Under the pieces are notes generated by a model. The model was not told the origin of the DNA. It saw only the letters and a list, made by a program, of their open reading frames with translations, and did no database searches. The position numbers and the translations under genes were made by a program. From an uncultured Serinicoccus sp. (GTDB lineage: Bacteria; Actinomycetota; Actinomycetes; Actinomycetales; Dermatophilaceae): DNA of 64,000 nt. Positions within the stretch are counted from its first letter, which is position 1; the number at the start of each line of letters is the position of its first letter. This document shows positions 52,044 to 61,148 of the stretch, piece by piece. The stretch spans positions 242,777-306,776 of the forward strand of contig NZ_CANMUA010000005.1 in the NCBI RefSeq assembly GCF_947500995.1. The letters are read 5' to 3'.

Positions 52044-53530
52044 GAGTGCTGCCGGGACCGACGGGAGTGGGTGACGGTCACCGCACCCAGCGTGCGGACC
52101 CCGAGGTGGTCCAGGCTCTCCAACGCCCCGGCGATCTGCTGGTGCGTGGTCCGGTCCTGGGCCACCACGAGGAGGAGCGAGTCTGCGGTGGCGATGACGG
52201 TGTCACCGTCGGCCGACCCTGCTCCGGCTGCTCCGACCACCACGTAGTCGTAGTCCTTCCTCATGGCCTCGAGGAGTCGGCGGAGCTCCTCCCCCGCGAG
52301 CAGGTCGCGTTGCTCCGCCAGGTGCGGGCCGGCTGGCACGACGGTCAGGCCCTCGTGCTCGATCGCGACCCCGGCCACGTCGTCCGGTCCACCCGTCGCC
52401 AGCAGGTCGCTGAGACCGGGCGCGTCGTGCGGGATGCCGAAGTACTCCTCCAGCGAGCGGTCTGCCGGATCGGCCGCCACCACGGCGACCCGGTAGCGCG
52501 CCTCGGCGAGCCGCACCGCCAGGGCCGCCGTCACCCGCAAGGCGTCCTCGTCCAGACCCAGACTCCCGACCGCCAGCACGTGCGGCCGGGTCGCGTTGGC
52601 CACGACCCCGATCCGGAGGCGCCGGAACGCCTCGTGGGTGCTGGCCGCATACCCTCGCCTGCGCTCGGCGGCCCCGAGCTGCAGCCCGGCGAAGACGGGA
52701 AGACCGGCGATGTCCGTGGTCTCGTCGGCCCGGACGTAGTCGGTCCGCCACTCGCGGTACCAGGCGACGGCGACACCAGCGAGCAGTCCGAGCACCGCGG
52801 CGAGCAGAAGCACCACCGCCGTGGAGAACTGGTTGGGCTGCTCGGGCAGCTCCGCCGGGTTCAGCACCCTGCCCGGGTCGGTCGCGAGCGCCTCCGCCTC
52901 GCTCACGCGGCTGTTCAGGGTGGACAGCCGCTCGGTGTACAGGCCCACCTGGCGTGAGGCGAACGATGACGCCTGCCCCTCGTCCGCCGCGTCGGCCAAC
53001 GCGTTGCGCAGGAGCTCCCCGGTGGCGTCCAGCTGCGCGTTCAGGGTGTCGAGCGTCGACTGCTGCTGCTCGACAGCCCGCTCCTCGCGGTAGTCGAGGA
53101 ACTCCTCAGCGAACGCCTGCGCGCCGTCCCGAGCCTCCTGGGGGGAGTCCGCAGTAAAGGCGATCTGGACCATCTGAGTCCCCGTCGGCACATCGACGGC
53201 CAGCGTCTCGCCCTCACCCGGCACCAGGCGGTCGAGACGATCGCTCACCGCCTCCGCGATCGTGGGGGACGACACGACCTGGGCCTCGGTCTCGAGGGCC
53301 ACCGTCAGCTGTGCCCCGCTGCCTCCCGCGGCCTCGGCCGTGAGGGGGCTGGCCGCGAGAGGGTTCAGCAGCACCGTGGAGCTGGCCGTGTAGGTGCGCT
53401 CCACGGTCGAGGCATAGGCGACCCCGACCAGCAGAGACCCCACCACGCACAGGACGGCGGCCAGCCAGTGGTGCCTCAGTGCCGGGATGACAGAGGGCAA
53501 GCGGCGGCCCCCCCGAGACTCTTCCTCCAC
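52040..53530 (-). CDS. Wzz-type chain-length determinant with degenerate BY-kinase-like domain
   Basis: A 496-residue membrane protein; start GTG 53530 follows AAAGGA by 7 nt. First membrane helix at ~22-42, extracytoplasmic helical/coiled-coil region to ~230 and second helix ~238-260, the Wzz/polysaccharide co-polymerase layout. The cytoplasmic C-terminus (~290-495) has the fold order of bacterial tyrosine kinases, but where Walker A should have GxxGxGKS/T it reads VGSLGLDEDAL, and no Tyr-rich tail is seen (ends RRSRQHS). It is therefore probably an inactive kinase-like domain acting structurally. First gene of the Wzz - APH - flippase operon and divergent from a sulfotransferase gene. Confidence 0.85.
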   Translation of the reverse strand: MEEESRGGRRLPSVIPALRHHWLAAVLCVVGSLLVGVAYASTVERTYTASSTVLLNPLAASPLTAEAAGGSGAQLTVALETEAQVVSSPTIAEAVSDRLDRLVPGEGETLAVDVPTGTQMVQIAFTADSPQEARDGAQAFAEEFLDYREERAVEQQQSTLDTLNAQLDATGELLRNALADAADEGQASSFASRQVGLYTERLSTLNSRVSEAEALATDPGRVLNPAELPEQPNQFSTAVVLLLAAVLGLLAGVAVAWYREWRTDYVRADETTDIAGLPVFAGLQLGAAERRRGYAASTHEAFRRLRIGVVANATRPHVLAVGSLGLDEDALRVTAALAVRLAEARYRVAVVAADPADRSLEEYFGIPHDAPGLSDLLATGGPDDVAGVAIEHEGLTVVPAGPHLAEQRDLLAGEELRRLLEAMRKDYDYVVVGAAGAGSADGDTVIATADSLLLVVAQDRTTHQQIAGALESLDHLGVRTLGAVTVTHSRRSRQHS

Positions 53531-53658
53531 CAGGCATTCCTTTCGAAGATCGCGTGACCAGCGTATACTCCTCTCACGACCGTGGATGCACGGCGACCCA
53601 TCCCTCAGGTGCCCCGTGGCGCACCCGCGATGGTCTTGGGGTGGCCCCTTCGGTACGA
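53531..53658. promoter_or_regulatory. Divergent promoter region between Wzz-like and sulfotransferase genes
   Basis: 128 bp between divergent starts. It contains TATACT at 53564-53569 (plus strand), in a palindromic AGTATACT-like context usable in either direction. No good -35 is apparent at the ideal spacing. Confidence 0.35.
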
Positions 53659-54555
53659 ATGACGAGAGAACGGTCGAACCCAGTGAAGATCCGACGCATG
53701 CTGCCGCGCCCGGTGCAGAATGCCCTTCGACCGATATCGGTGCAGGCCGCCCGGCTGACGGCGGCTCACCGACCCACACCGGCCTTCATCGTGGCCGGGG
53801 CACAGCGGTGCGGCACCACCTCGCTGTTCCGCGCCCTCGAGCAGCACCCGCAGATGACGCGCCCGTCGTTCCACAAGGGCATCAACTACTTCGACCTGAA
53901 CTACGGTCAGGGAGCCGGCTGGTACAGGGCGCACTTCCCGCTCGAGGTCACGCAGCGCCTCCGGACGCCTCGGGCCTACAGGCCCTCGCTCCCCTTCGAG
54001 GCGAGTGGCTACTACATCTTCCACCCAGCCGCCCTCCCCCGGATCGCCGAAGACCTGCCCGACGTCAAGATCGTCCTCATGCTGCGCGACCCGATGGAGC
54101 GGGCGTACTCCGCGTGGAAGCACGAGCACGCCCGGGGCTTCGAGCAGGAGCCGTTCCTGCGCGCCCTGGAGCTGGAGGACTCACGCCTGGAGGGCGAGGT
54201 CGAGCGGATGCTCGCCGACCCGTCCTACGAGAGCCACGCACACCGTCACCTGGCCTACGCCGCGCGCAGCGACTACGTCCCGCAGATCGAGCGCCTGCTG
54301 ACCCTCCTGCCCGCCGAGCAGGTGCACGTGGTCTACAGCGAGGACTTCTTCGGGACCCCGGAGCAGGAGATGTCCGCTCTCACGACCTTCCTCGGCGCCC
54401 AGGGTTACCCCGGCATCACCTTCGACCGGCACAACGCCCGTCCCAGCGGCTCGATGCCTCCTGAGGCACAGGCACTCCTCCGGGAACGGTTGCGACGTAC
54501 CTACGAGGACATCTCCGAGCTGGTCGGCAGACCGTCACCGTGGCGTCTGGAGTGA
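53659..54555 (+). CDS. PAPS-dependent sulfotransferase
   Basis: A 298-residue carbohydrate-type sulfotransferase. The 5'-phosphosulfate loop is FIVAGAQRCGTTSLFRAL near residue 36 and the 3'-phosphate motif is MLRDPMERAYSAWKHE near residue 140, both complete, with the distal YSEDFF region. The family is close to heparan-type sulfotransferases (sulfotransfer_1/3). Start is uncertain: ATG 53659, GTG 53683 and ATG 53698 are possible and none has a strong RBS. Its stop overlaps the Wzy-Wzz start as GTGA, linking sulfation to polymerisation. PAPS would come from the cys genes in this window. Confidence 0.85.
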   Translation: MTRERSNPVKIRRMLPRPVQNALRPISVQAARLTAAHRPTPAFIVAGAQRCGTTSLFRALEQHPQMTRPSFHKGINYFDLNYGQGAGWYRAHFPLEVTQRLRTPRAYRPSLPFEASGYYIFHPAALPRIAEDLPDVKIVLMLRDPMERAYSAWKHEHARGFEQEPFLRALELEDSRLEGEVERMLADPSYESHAHRHLAYAARSDYVPQIERLLTLLPAEQVHVVYSEDFFGTPEQEMSALTTFLGAQGYPGITFDRHNARPSGSMPPEAQALLRERLRRTYEDISELVGRPSPWRLE

Positions 54556-57005
54556 CCAGCTCCGTCCCGGCGACACAGGCGGAACGGTCCGGGAACGGAC
54601 AGGACGAGCAGGTCCATCGCAGGCGGCAGCGTCGCCCACCCGTCGACCCCCTGGTCGTCGCCTTCGTGGGCGCGCCGGTGTGGTGGCTCCTCGGGCTCTT
54701 CCAGGCGATGTTCTTCGTCGCAGCGGCCATCATGGTCTTCCGCCTGGCGCGCATGCGCGACGTCGTCCTGCCCCGTCTGCTGACCGTCTGGCTGATCTTC
54801 CTCCTCTGGGTGCTCGCCGGACTCTTCACCCTGCAGGTGGACGCTCCTGGTGCGGTAGCCGGAGAGAGCGCCGGGCGCTACCTGACCTTCTCCTACCGCT
54901 ACGCCTGGTTGGTCGCTGGGGCCATCTTCTTCCTCTACATCGCCAACACCCCGCGATCCCTGCCCAGCGAGACGATCCGTCGTGCCCTGTCGTGGTTCTT
55001 CGTCGTCCTCGTCGGCGGTGGTCTGTTAGGTCTGCTGCTGCCGATGGCCGACTTCCCCTCCCTGCTGGAGGCCCTCCTGCCGCGACGCATCGCGCAGATC
55101 CCGCTGGCTCAGGAGATCATCCACCCCAGCACAGCGCAGGTGCAGAGCGTTCTCGGCCAACCTCAACCCCGACCCAGCGCACCCTTCGCCTACACCAACG
55201 AGTGGGGGCTGACCGTGGCTCTCACTCTGCCCTTCTTCGTGCATACCTGGTGGCGCATGGGGACGCGGCGCCGCGTGGCCATGGTGGTCGTCCTCGCCCT
55301 CGCCGCCCTGCCGATCGTGGACTCCCTCAACCGTGGCCTCTGGCTCTGCCTGATCATCGTCGCGGTCTTCCTGGCGCTGCGATCTGCGTATCTCGGGGAT
55401 CCTCGGACCTTCCTCGTCTTCGTGGGCCTCGGTGCTGCTGCTCTTCTCATCGTCCTCGCCTCCCCACTCGGCGACACCGTCCAGGAGCGCTTCGCCACAC
55501 CTCACAGCGACGAGGGGCGAGCCGAGCTGAGCCTGCACACGGTCCGTAGCGCGCTCGAAGGCTCACCGGTCATCGGGTTCGGGACGACACGCGACGTGGC
55601 GGGCAACTTCAACTCCATCGCCGGCGGGGCATCGGCCGTGTGCCCCGGATGCGAGCCCCCGCCGATGGGGACGCACGGGCAGGCGTGGTTGCTCATCTTC
55701 ACCACGGGCATCGGCGGACTGCTGCTCTATCTGACTCTGGTGGGGGGCTACCTCCTCAGACACGTCCGCTCGCGCGCCCCGGAGTCCGGACCACCCCTGG
55801 CCGCGCTGCTGACCGCGCTCGTGACCATGCCCATCTACAACTCGACGGGCGTCAGCCTGCTCATCGTCTTCACCTCGCTCGGCCTGCTGGCCCGCCTGGA
55901 CCTCGCCGAGACGCAGCGGCAGGACGCACCCACCATGGTGGGCCTGCTCCGTCCCCTGCGTCGAGGGTCTTGGCTCGTGGTGGCCGGCATCGCCATCGGG
56001 GTGTGCGCCGGTCTGCTGGTCCAGGGGGTCCTGGGTGCGCCTGCCGTGGCCCGTCAGTCCGTCCTCGTGCCCACTGCCAACCTGACCGGCGAGGCCGACG
56101 TCCAGGAGCTGACCCTGGACAGCGAGGCCGAGCTCGCGACCTCCCACCGCGTCCTCCAGAGCGTCAGCGACGTCACCGGGCGCCCGTTGCCGGAGGTCGA
56201 GGAACGACTGACCGTCGGAGCGGCGCCCAACACCCGGGTGCTCACCCTCTCCTACGACGACAGCGACCCGGCTGTCGCGTCGTCAGCGGTCGGCACCGCG
56301 GTCACCGAGTACCTCGAGCTCCGCGCCGATCTGTCGAACACGACGCAGGACAGTCTCGAGCAGCGCCGCACCGCCCGGTACGACTCCTTGAGCGGCGCCT
56401 ACACCGACCTCCAGTCGACCCTGAGGTCCACGAACTTCGTCTCGACGACCACTGCGGACGCGCTCGCCGACCTACGGAACGAGATGGCGACGACGGACGG
56501 CGGGCTGGAGGAGCTGACCGAGTCCCGTGAGCTCGGCACCCGGGTGAGCGACATCAGCGTCACGCGGTCGAACGACGTCCTCCTCATCCGACTCGGGAGC
56601 GCCGTCGTCCTGGGCACCGTCGGGGGACTCATCCTGGCCTTCCTGTGGGGCAGGTACCGTGCCGGATCACCGCGGGGCCGGGTGCCCTCCGAGATCGCGG
56701 GGCTGCGAACGGTCAGGGTGCCGCACGAGGCCGACCAGGGCAGATGGGACCAGCTGTACATGCGCCGCCTGCGTTCCTTCCCCTCACTCGAGGTCGTCCT
56801 GCCCGACCCCACCTCCCCCACCGCGGTCGAGGTCGCGAACTACCTGGAGACCAGGCTCCCGCGTGGGCGGCGATCGGCCCGTCGTGCACTCCTGCTCATC
56901 TCCGCGCAGACCTCGTTGCACGAGATCACGCGCCTGTTGTCGACCTGCCGAGCCATGCGGCTGCGTCCGGTGGGTATCGTCCACGTCGGATCGCCGAGCA
57001 CCTGA
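54552..57005 (+). CDS. O-antigen polymerase (Wzy) fused to a Wzz-like and kinase-like tail
   Basis: An 817-residue fusion. Residues ~35-455 are a Wzy/WaaL-like polymerase or ligase with about ten helices, the large loop containing GFGTTRDV, CPGCEPPPMGTHGQ and a following helix. Residues ~473-700 resemble Wzz: helix WLVVAGIAIGVCAGLLVQGV, an extracytoplasmic helical region with DSEAELATSHRVLQ, and a second helix ending ILAFLWGRY. The last ~110 residues are a cytoplasmic piece resembling the tail of a BY-kinase domain but without Walker motifs. Such a chain could both polymerise and set polymer length. GTG 54552 overlaps the sulfotransferase stop. Fusion is judged real because the frame is continuous with normal codon use. 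Confidence 0.8.
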   Translation: MTSSVPATQAERSGNGQDEQVHRRRQRRPPVDPLVVAFVGAPVWWLLGLFQAMFFVAAAIMVFRLARMRDVVLPRLLTVWLIFLLWVLAGLFTLQVDAPGAVAGESAGRYLTFSYRYAWLVAGAIFFLYIANTPRSLPSETIRRALSWFFVVLVGGGLLGLLLPMADFPSLLEALLPRRIAQIPLAQEIIHPSTAQVQSVLGQPQPRPSAPFAYTNEWGLTVALTLPFFVHTWWRMGTRRRVAMVVVLALAALPIVDSLNRGLWLCLIIVAVFLALRSAYLGDPRTFLVFVGLGAAALLIVLASPLGDTVQERFATPHSDEGRAELSLHTVRSALEGSPVIGFGTTRDVAGNFNSIAGGASAVCPGCEPPPMGTHGQAWLLIFTTGIGGLLLYLTLVGGYLLRHVRSRAPESGPPLAALLTALVTMPIYNSTGVSLLIVFTSLGLLARLDLAETQRQDAPTMVGLLRPLRRGSWLVVAGIAIGVCAGLLVQGVLGAPAVARQSVLVPTANLTGEADVQELTLDSEAELATSHRVLQSVSDVTGRPLPEVEERLTVGAAPNTRVLTLSYDDSDPAVASSAVGTAVTEYLELRADLSNTTQDSLEQRRTARYDSLSGAYTDLQSTLRSTNFVSTTTADALADLRNEMATTDGGLEELTESRELGTRVSDISVTRSNDVLLIRLGSAVVLGTVGGLILAFLWGRYRAGSPRGRVPSEIAGLRTVRVPHEADQGRWDQLYMRRLRSFPSLEVVLPDPTSPTAVEVANYLETRLPRGRRSARRALLLISAQTSLHEITRLLSTCRAMRLRPVGIVHVGSPST

Positions 57006-57025
57006 AGCGTCGAGGGGAGAAGCAC

Positions 57026-58021
57026 ATGTCCAGGACCCGTCGGCACTCCACCGGTGCCGCACTGCCTCAGGGTGGTGCTGGTGATACCGGCCCCACCACT
57101 CTCTTCATCGGCGGTCTCGGCCGCAGCGGCACCACCATCCTGGAGCTGAGCCTGGCGACCGACTCCCGTGTGGTCTCCCTCGGTGAGGTCACCCACCTGT
57201 GGCGGCGCAGCCTGCTGGACAACGAGACCTGTGGGTGTGGTCTCGGATTCCGGAGCTGCCCCTTCTGGACGCAGGTGGGCGAGCTGGCCTTCGGGGGGTG
57301 GCAGGAGGTGGACCCGGCCCGTGTCATCGCTCTGAAGCGGCGCCTGGACCGGAGCATCCAGACTCCCCGCATCGGACTGGGCCTCCTGTCGAGGTCGACC
57401 CGCGCCGAGGTGCGTGAGTACGCCTCCTACTACACGCGGATCTACCGGGCGGCGGCCGAGATCACCGGAGCCAGCGTCGTCATCGACTCGAGCAAGCAGG
57501 CATCACTGCCGCACCTCCTCCGCGCCGACGAGACGCTGGACCTCCGGGTGCTGCACTGCGTGCGGGACAGCCGGGCGGTGGCGTACTCATGGACCAAGAC
57601 CGTGTCCAGGCCGGAGTCCCAGACAGAGCGACACGCCACGATGGTCCGCTACCCGCCTCCGCTGACGGCGGCCAAGTGGGTCCAGCACAACCTGGTGGTC
57701 GAGGGTCTCCGGCCACGAGGGGTGCCGGTCCTGAGGGTGCGGTACGAGGACTGGGCGAGACTCCCCCGGGCGGAGGTGACGCGCGCACTGGCGTTCGCCG
57801 GTCTGGAGGAACAGCCCAACGACCGGCTCGGGGACGACTCGGTGGACCTCGGCCCCTCGCACACCTGCAGCGGCAACCCGGCGCGCTTCCGTCACGGGGT
57901 CATCCACGTCCGTTCCGACGAGAAATGGCGCTCGCAGCTCCCGCGGCGAACTCAGCGGCTCGTGGCAGGCGTGACACTGCCGCTGCTCGCCGCCTACGGC
58001 TACCTCGGCCGGCGGACCTGA
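57026..58021 (+). CDS. Sulfotransferase family protein
   Basis: A 331-residue sulfotransferase distinct in sequence from the two others here. The phosphosulfate loop is FIGGLGRSGTTILELSLA near residue 27, and the 3'-phosphate motif is VRDSRAVAYSWTK near residue 180, followed by VRYEDW. A Cys-rich stretch (ETCGCGLGFRSCPFW) is at ~68-82. Start ATG 57026 has GAGGGGAG 6 nt upstream. It lies 20 nt after the Wzy-Wzz gene and 69 nt before the pyruvyl transferase, in the same plus-strand cluster. Confidence 0.85.
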   Translation: MSRTRRHSTGAALPQGGAGDTGPTTLFIGGLGRSGTTILELSLATDSRVVSLGEVTHLWRRSLLDNETCGCGLGFRSCPFWTQVGELAFGGWQEVDPARVIALKRRLDRSIQTPRIGLGLLSRSTRAEVREYASYYTRIYRAAAEITGASVVIDSSKQASLPHLLRADETLDLRVLHCVRDSRAVAYSWTKTVSRPESQTERHATMVRYPPPLTAAKWVQHNLVVEGLRPRGVPVLRVRYEDWARLPRAEVTRALAFAGLEEQPNDRLGDDSVDLGPSHTCSGNPARFRHGVIHVRSDEKWRSQLPRRTQRLVAGVTLPLLAAYGYLGRRT

Positions 58022-58090
58022 GACCATGGATCGTCTCCCTCCTCGAGCATCACCTCGTGACCGAAGCACCGGCCCGCAAGGAGCAGCAGA

Positions 58091-59242
58091 GTGACCAGCA
58101 CCACTGTCGGCATCATGTCCATGCAGCGGATCTACAACTACGGCTCGTCGCTCCAGGCCTACGGCCTGCGACGCCTCGTCGAGTCCGTCGACCCGGGCGC
58201 AGCGGTGTCCTACCTCGAGTACCGGCCCGGTCAGACCTTGGTCCCGTCCGCGCAACCCTCGTCCCCGGTCCTGCGATCCGTGGCGAAGGTGCGCGAGTAC
58301 GGTCAGGCCAAGGCCCCGCTGGTCGACAAGCTGCGCTTCTTCCGGCACAAGGGTCGCTACGGCCGCCGGTACCTCCCGATGCTGGGCCTCGACGACGCGC
58401 CGGGGTCCGGCCCGCTCTCCCTGCAGATCATCGGCAGCGACGAGGTCTTCAACTGCGTGCAGGACAACACCAACGTCGGCTACTCCCGGGACCTGTTCGG
58501 GCAACCCCGGCGGGGTCGTGTGCTGGCCTCCTACGCCGCGTCCTTCGGTAACACGACACTGGAGAAGGTGCAGTCCTCAGGAATCGAACAGAGTCTGTCC
58601 GAGGACCTCGCTGGCTTCGACCATCTGTCCGTGCGGGACCGGAACTCGGCCGAGCTGGTCCGTACGCTGACCGGGCGGACGCCGGAGATCCACGTGGACC
58701 CGGTCCTGGCCTACCCGTTCATGGGCGAGGAGCCGCGGATCCCCCGCGGCCGGCGCCACCCCCGGCCCTTCCTCATCGTCTACGGCTACAGCGGCAGGCT
58801 CTCCTCGCAGGAGAACGCCGAGCTGCGCCGCTTCGCCGACTCCTGCGGGGCCGACATCCTGTCGTTCGGGGGGTTGCAGGAGTGCGCTGACCGGTTCGTC
58901 GACTGCGATCCCTTCGAGCTGCTGGCCTACTTCCGTGACTGCATCGGCGTCGTCACCGACACGTTCCACGGCACCATCTTCTCCGTGATCACCGGGAAGC
59001 CGTTCTGCACGATCGTGCGGGCCAGCGCCAGTCACGGCTACGGGAACGAGGAGAAGCTCGGCTACCTGCTCGACCTGCTCGGCCTCCCTGATCGACGCCT
59101 GGACAGGGTCGGAAGCCTCGGGGACGCCCTGACCGAGCCCCTCGACCGGACGATGATCGAGACGACCCTAGCCGAGGAACGTCGACGAACCACGGCATAC
59201 CTTCGAAGCATCCTCGCCGACGTGGAAGGGACCAGCCGATGA
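58091..59242 (+). CDS. Polysaccharide pyruvyl transferase family protein
   Basis: A 383-residue member of the PS_pyruv_trans family, which transfers pyruvate from PEP to sugars to form ketals. The N-terminus GIMSMQRIYNYGSSLQAYGLRR is the standard opening (here up to position ~30), IIGSDEVFNC is the central motif, and TDTFHGTIFS with the conserved His appears near residue 295. GTG 58091 has AAGGAG upstream. Its stop overlaps the nitroreductase-like gene as ATGA. It predicts a pyruvylated acidic polymer. Confidence 0.85.
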   Translation: MTSTTVGIMSMQRIYNYGSSLQAYGLRRLVESVDPGAAVSYLEYRPGQTLVPSAQPSSPVLRSVAKVREYGQAKAPLVDKLRFFRHKGRYGRRYLPMLGLDDAPGSGPLSLQIIGSDEVFNCVQDNTNVGYSRDLFGQPRRGRVLASYAASFGNTTLEKVQSSGIEQSLSEDLAGFDHLSVRDRNSAELVRTLTGRTPEIHVDPVLAYPFMGEEPRIPRGRRHPRPFLIVYGYSGRLSSQENAELRRFADSCGADILSFGGLQECADRFVDCDPFELLAYFRDCIGVVTDTFHGTIFSVITGKPFCTIVRASASHGYGNEEKLGYLLDLLGLPDRRLDRVGSLGDALTEPLDRTMIETTLAEERRRTTAYLRSILADVEGTSR

Positions 59243-60234
59243 GAGCTGCGACAGCGCGCGCCAAGCAGTCCGCGAAGAAGGCGCTGCAGCACGTCCGTCT
59301 CCAGTACCTCGCCCAGCAGGACATCGCCCGCTTCTCCCGGCACGCTGCGTTGTCGACCTTCGATCGTGACCTGCCCCGGGTGACCTCCCGGATCATGTAC
59401 AACGTCCACGCTCTGGAGAAGGGGCTGGCCCGCAACCACGACCTCCGTCCCGGCTTCGGACGCAAGGCGCTGACCCACCTGAACGACGCCATGCTGCTCT
59501 ACCGAGCCTCCGGCTACGACCTGGCGGCCTTCCCCTACCAGGAAGGGTTGGGGGTCCTGCGCCGGTACGCCGATCTCCACGAACGCCTGGGACATGACGT
59601 CGACTTCCTGCCGGCGGTCGTGGACCCTACCCATTTCTCCGCGGAGAACGCCGGATCCACGACCGCGGGGACGATCGAGGTGCGCCGGGACCAGAAGCAG
59701 CGCAACACGAGCAAGAACTTCGCCGAGCTCGCCCTGGGGCGGACGAGCATCCGGGAGTTCTCGGGCGACGCCATCGACCAGACCAAGGTCGAGGACGCCA
59801 TCCGGGTGGCTCTGAAGTCACCCTCCGTCTGCAACAGGCAGGGCTGGCGGGTCCACTGGTTGTCCGACAAGACGACGATGAAGGAGGTGCTCGCTCACCA
59901 GCGCGGCTTCGGCTACCGAGAGATGCCGGAGGTCCTGATGTGCGTGACGGTGTCCAACTCGACCTTCATCAGCCCGGTCGAGCGCAACCAAGGCTTCGTC
60001 GACGGCGGGCTGTTCGCCATGTCCATCCTCTACGGGCTGGAGTACCAGGGCCTGGCAGCCGTCCCGTTGAACGCCTGCCTCTACTCCGGCGCGCAGAAGG
60101 CCATCCGCTCCATCGTCCCCATCCCCGAGGCGGAGGTCATCGTGATGTTCATCGCCGTCGGGGACTTCCCCGAGTCCTCGCAGGCGCCGGCCTCCAGCCG
60201 CAAGCCGCTGGAGTCCGTCGTCGTGCGGCACTGA
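59239..60234 (+). CDS. Nitroreductase-family flavoprotein
   Basis: A 331-residue protein. The C-terminal ~190 residues match the nitroreductase fold, with RTSIREFSGDAID, KSPSVCNRQGW and FVDGGLFAMSILYGLEYQGL, the FMN-binding segments. The N-terminal ~140 residues are an extension with YNVHALEKGL. Genes of this type are commonly found next to polysaccharide pyruvyl transferases in polysaccharide loci, but the reaction is not established. ATGA overlap with the pyruvyl transferase gene implies a common function. It ends 11 nt from the convergent GT2 gene. Confidence 0.75.
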   Translation: MRAATARAKQSAKKALQHVRLQYLAQQDIARFSRHAALSTFDRDLPRVTSRIMYNVHALEKGLARNHDLRPGFGRKALTHLNDAMLLYRASGYDLAAFPYQEGLGVLRRYADLHERLGHDVDFLPAVVDPTHFSAENAGSTTAGTIEVRRDQKQRNTSKNFAELALGRTSIREFSGDAIDQTKVEDAIRVALKSPSVCNRQGWRVHWLSDKTTMKEVLAHQRGFGYREMPEVLMCVTVSNSTFISPVERNQGFVDGGLFAMSILYGLEYQGLAAVPLNACLYSGAQKAIRSIVPIPEAEVIVMFIAVGDFPESSQAPASSRKPLESVVVRH

Positions 60235-60245
60235 CCGCTGGCGAA

Positions 60246-61148
60246 CTAGATGCCGTGACCCCGGCGGTGCGCCAGGTCCAGCAGACGCTCGGCGGACACC
60301 AGCCCGAGGGCCACCGGGACGGTGACGTAGACCCTGCGCTCGGTGGGCCGACGCCGTAGGACCCTGCCGCAGTCGCGCAGCGCCTCACCGCGCCGACCCA
60401 GCGCGGCGACGGCGAAGGCCCGCCGCCCGAGGAGCCGTGCCATCCCCTTGCGACTGGCCCGCAGCACGGAGTGCTTGGCGATCATGTAGTCGATGGCCGC
60501 GACGATGGTCGCCCAGTCGCGGGAGAACATCGACTGGCCCCAGCGCACCGTCACCAGCGCTTCCTCCACCACGGAGACCTCACCGGCCTGCATCGCGCGC
60601 AGGATGAAGTCGAAGTCCTCCCCGTAGCTGCCCGGCAGGTCCTCGTCCACCAGTCCGATCGTGTCCAGCAGGGCCGTGCGTCGCACGAGGACCGTGGAGG
60701 GGTGGGCCTCCATGAGTCGGGTCTCGACCAGGTTCTTGAGGGTGAAGGTCTCCTGCTTCGGCACCCTGGCGACCTCGCGACCCCCGTAGTCGATCACGAT
60801 TCCGGTGACGGAGGTGTCGGCAGACCCCAGACGCTCGACCTGCTTCTCGAGCTTGTCCCGGAACCACACGTCGTCGTCGTCGCAGAACGCGACGAGCTCC
60901 CCGGTCGACGCGAGGATGCCGGCATTCCTTGCTCCTGCCAGGCCTCCCACCCGCGAGTTCTCCACCACCACCACCTGGCGGGACTCGTCGTCCCGGCTCA
61001 GAGACAGGTCAGGCTCGGTCCGGTCGAAGACGACGACGCACTCGATCGGGCCGGGGTACGACTGCTCCATGACAGCCTCGATGGCCGACCTGAGCATCTC
61101 GGGTCGGTTGCGCGTGGCGATGACCACGGACACGGTGGGGTGGTTCAT
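60246..61148 (-). CDS. GT2-family glycosyltransferase
   Basis: A 300-residue GT-A enzyme. VSVVIATRNRPEML opens the nucleotide-binding domain, the LAGARNAGI and AFCDDDDVW segments hold the metal-binding acidic residues, and GSYGEDFDFILRA has the catalytic-base region. The C-terminal ~70 residues are basic and helical. Start ATG 61148 overlaps the PssE-like stop as ATGA. Likely adds one sugar of the repeat unit; donor unknown. Confidence 0.85.
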   Translation of the reverse strand: MNHPTVSVVIATRNRPEMLRSAIEAVMEQSYPGPIECVVVFDRTEPDLSLSRDDESRQVVVVENSRVGGLAGARNAGILASTGELVAFCDDDDVWFRDKLEKQVERLGSADTSVTGIVIDYGGREVARVPKQETFTLKNLVETRLMEAHPSTVLVRRTALLDTIGLVDEDLPGSYGEDFDFILRAMQAGEVSVVEEALVTVRWGQSMFSRDWATIVAAIDYMIAKHSVLRASRKGMARLLGRRAFAVAALGRRGEALRDCGRVLRRRPTERRVYVTVPVALGLVSAERLLDLAHRRGHGI

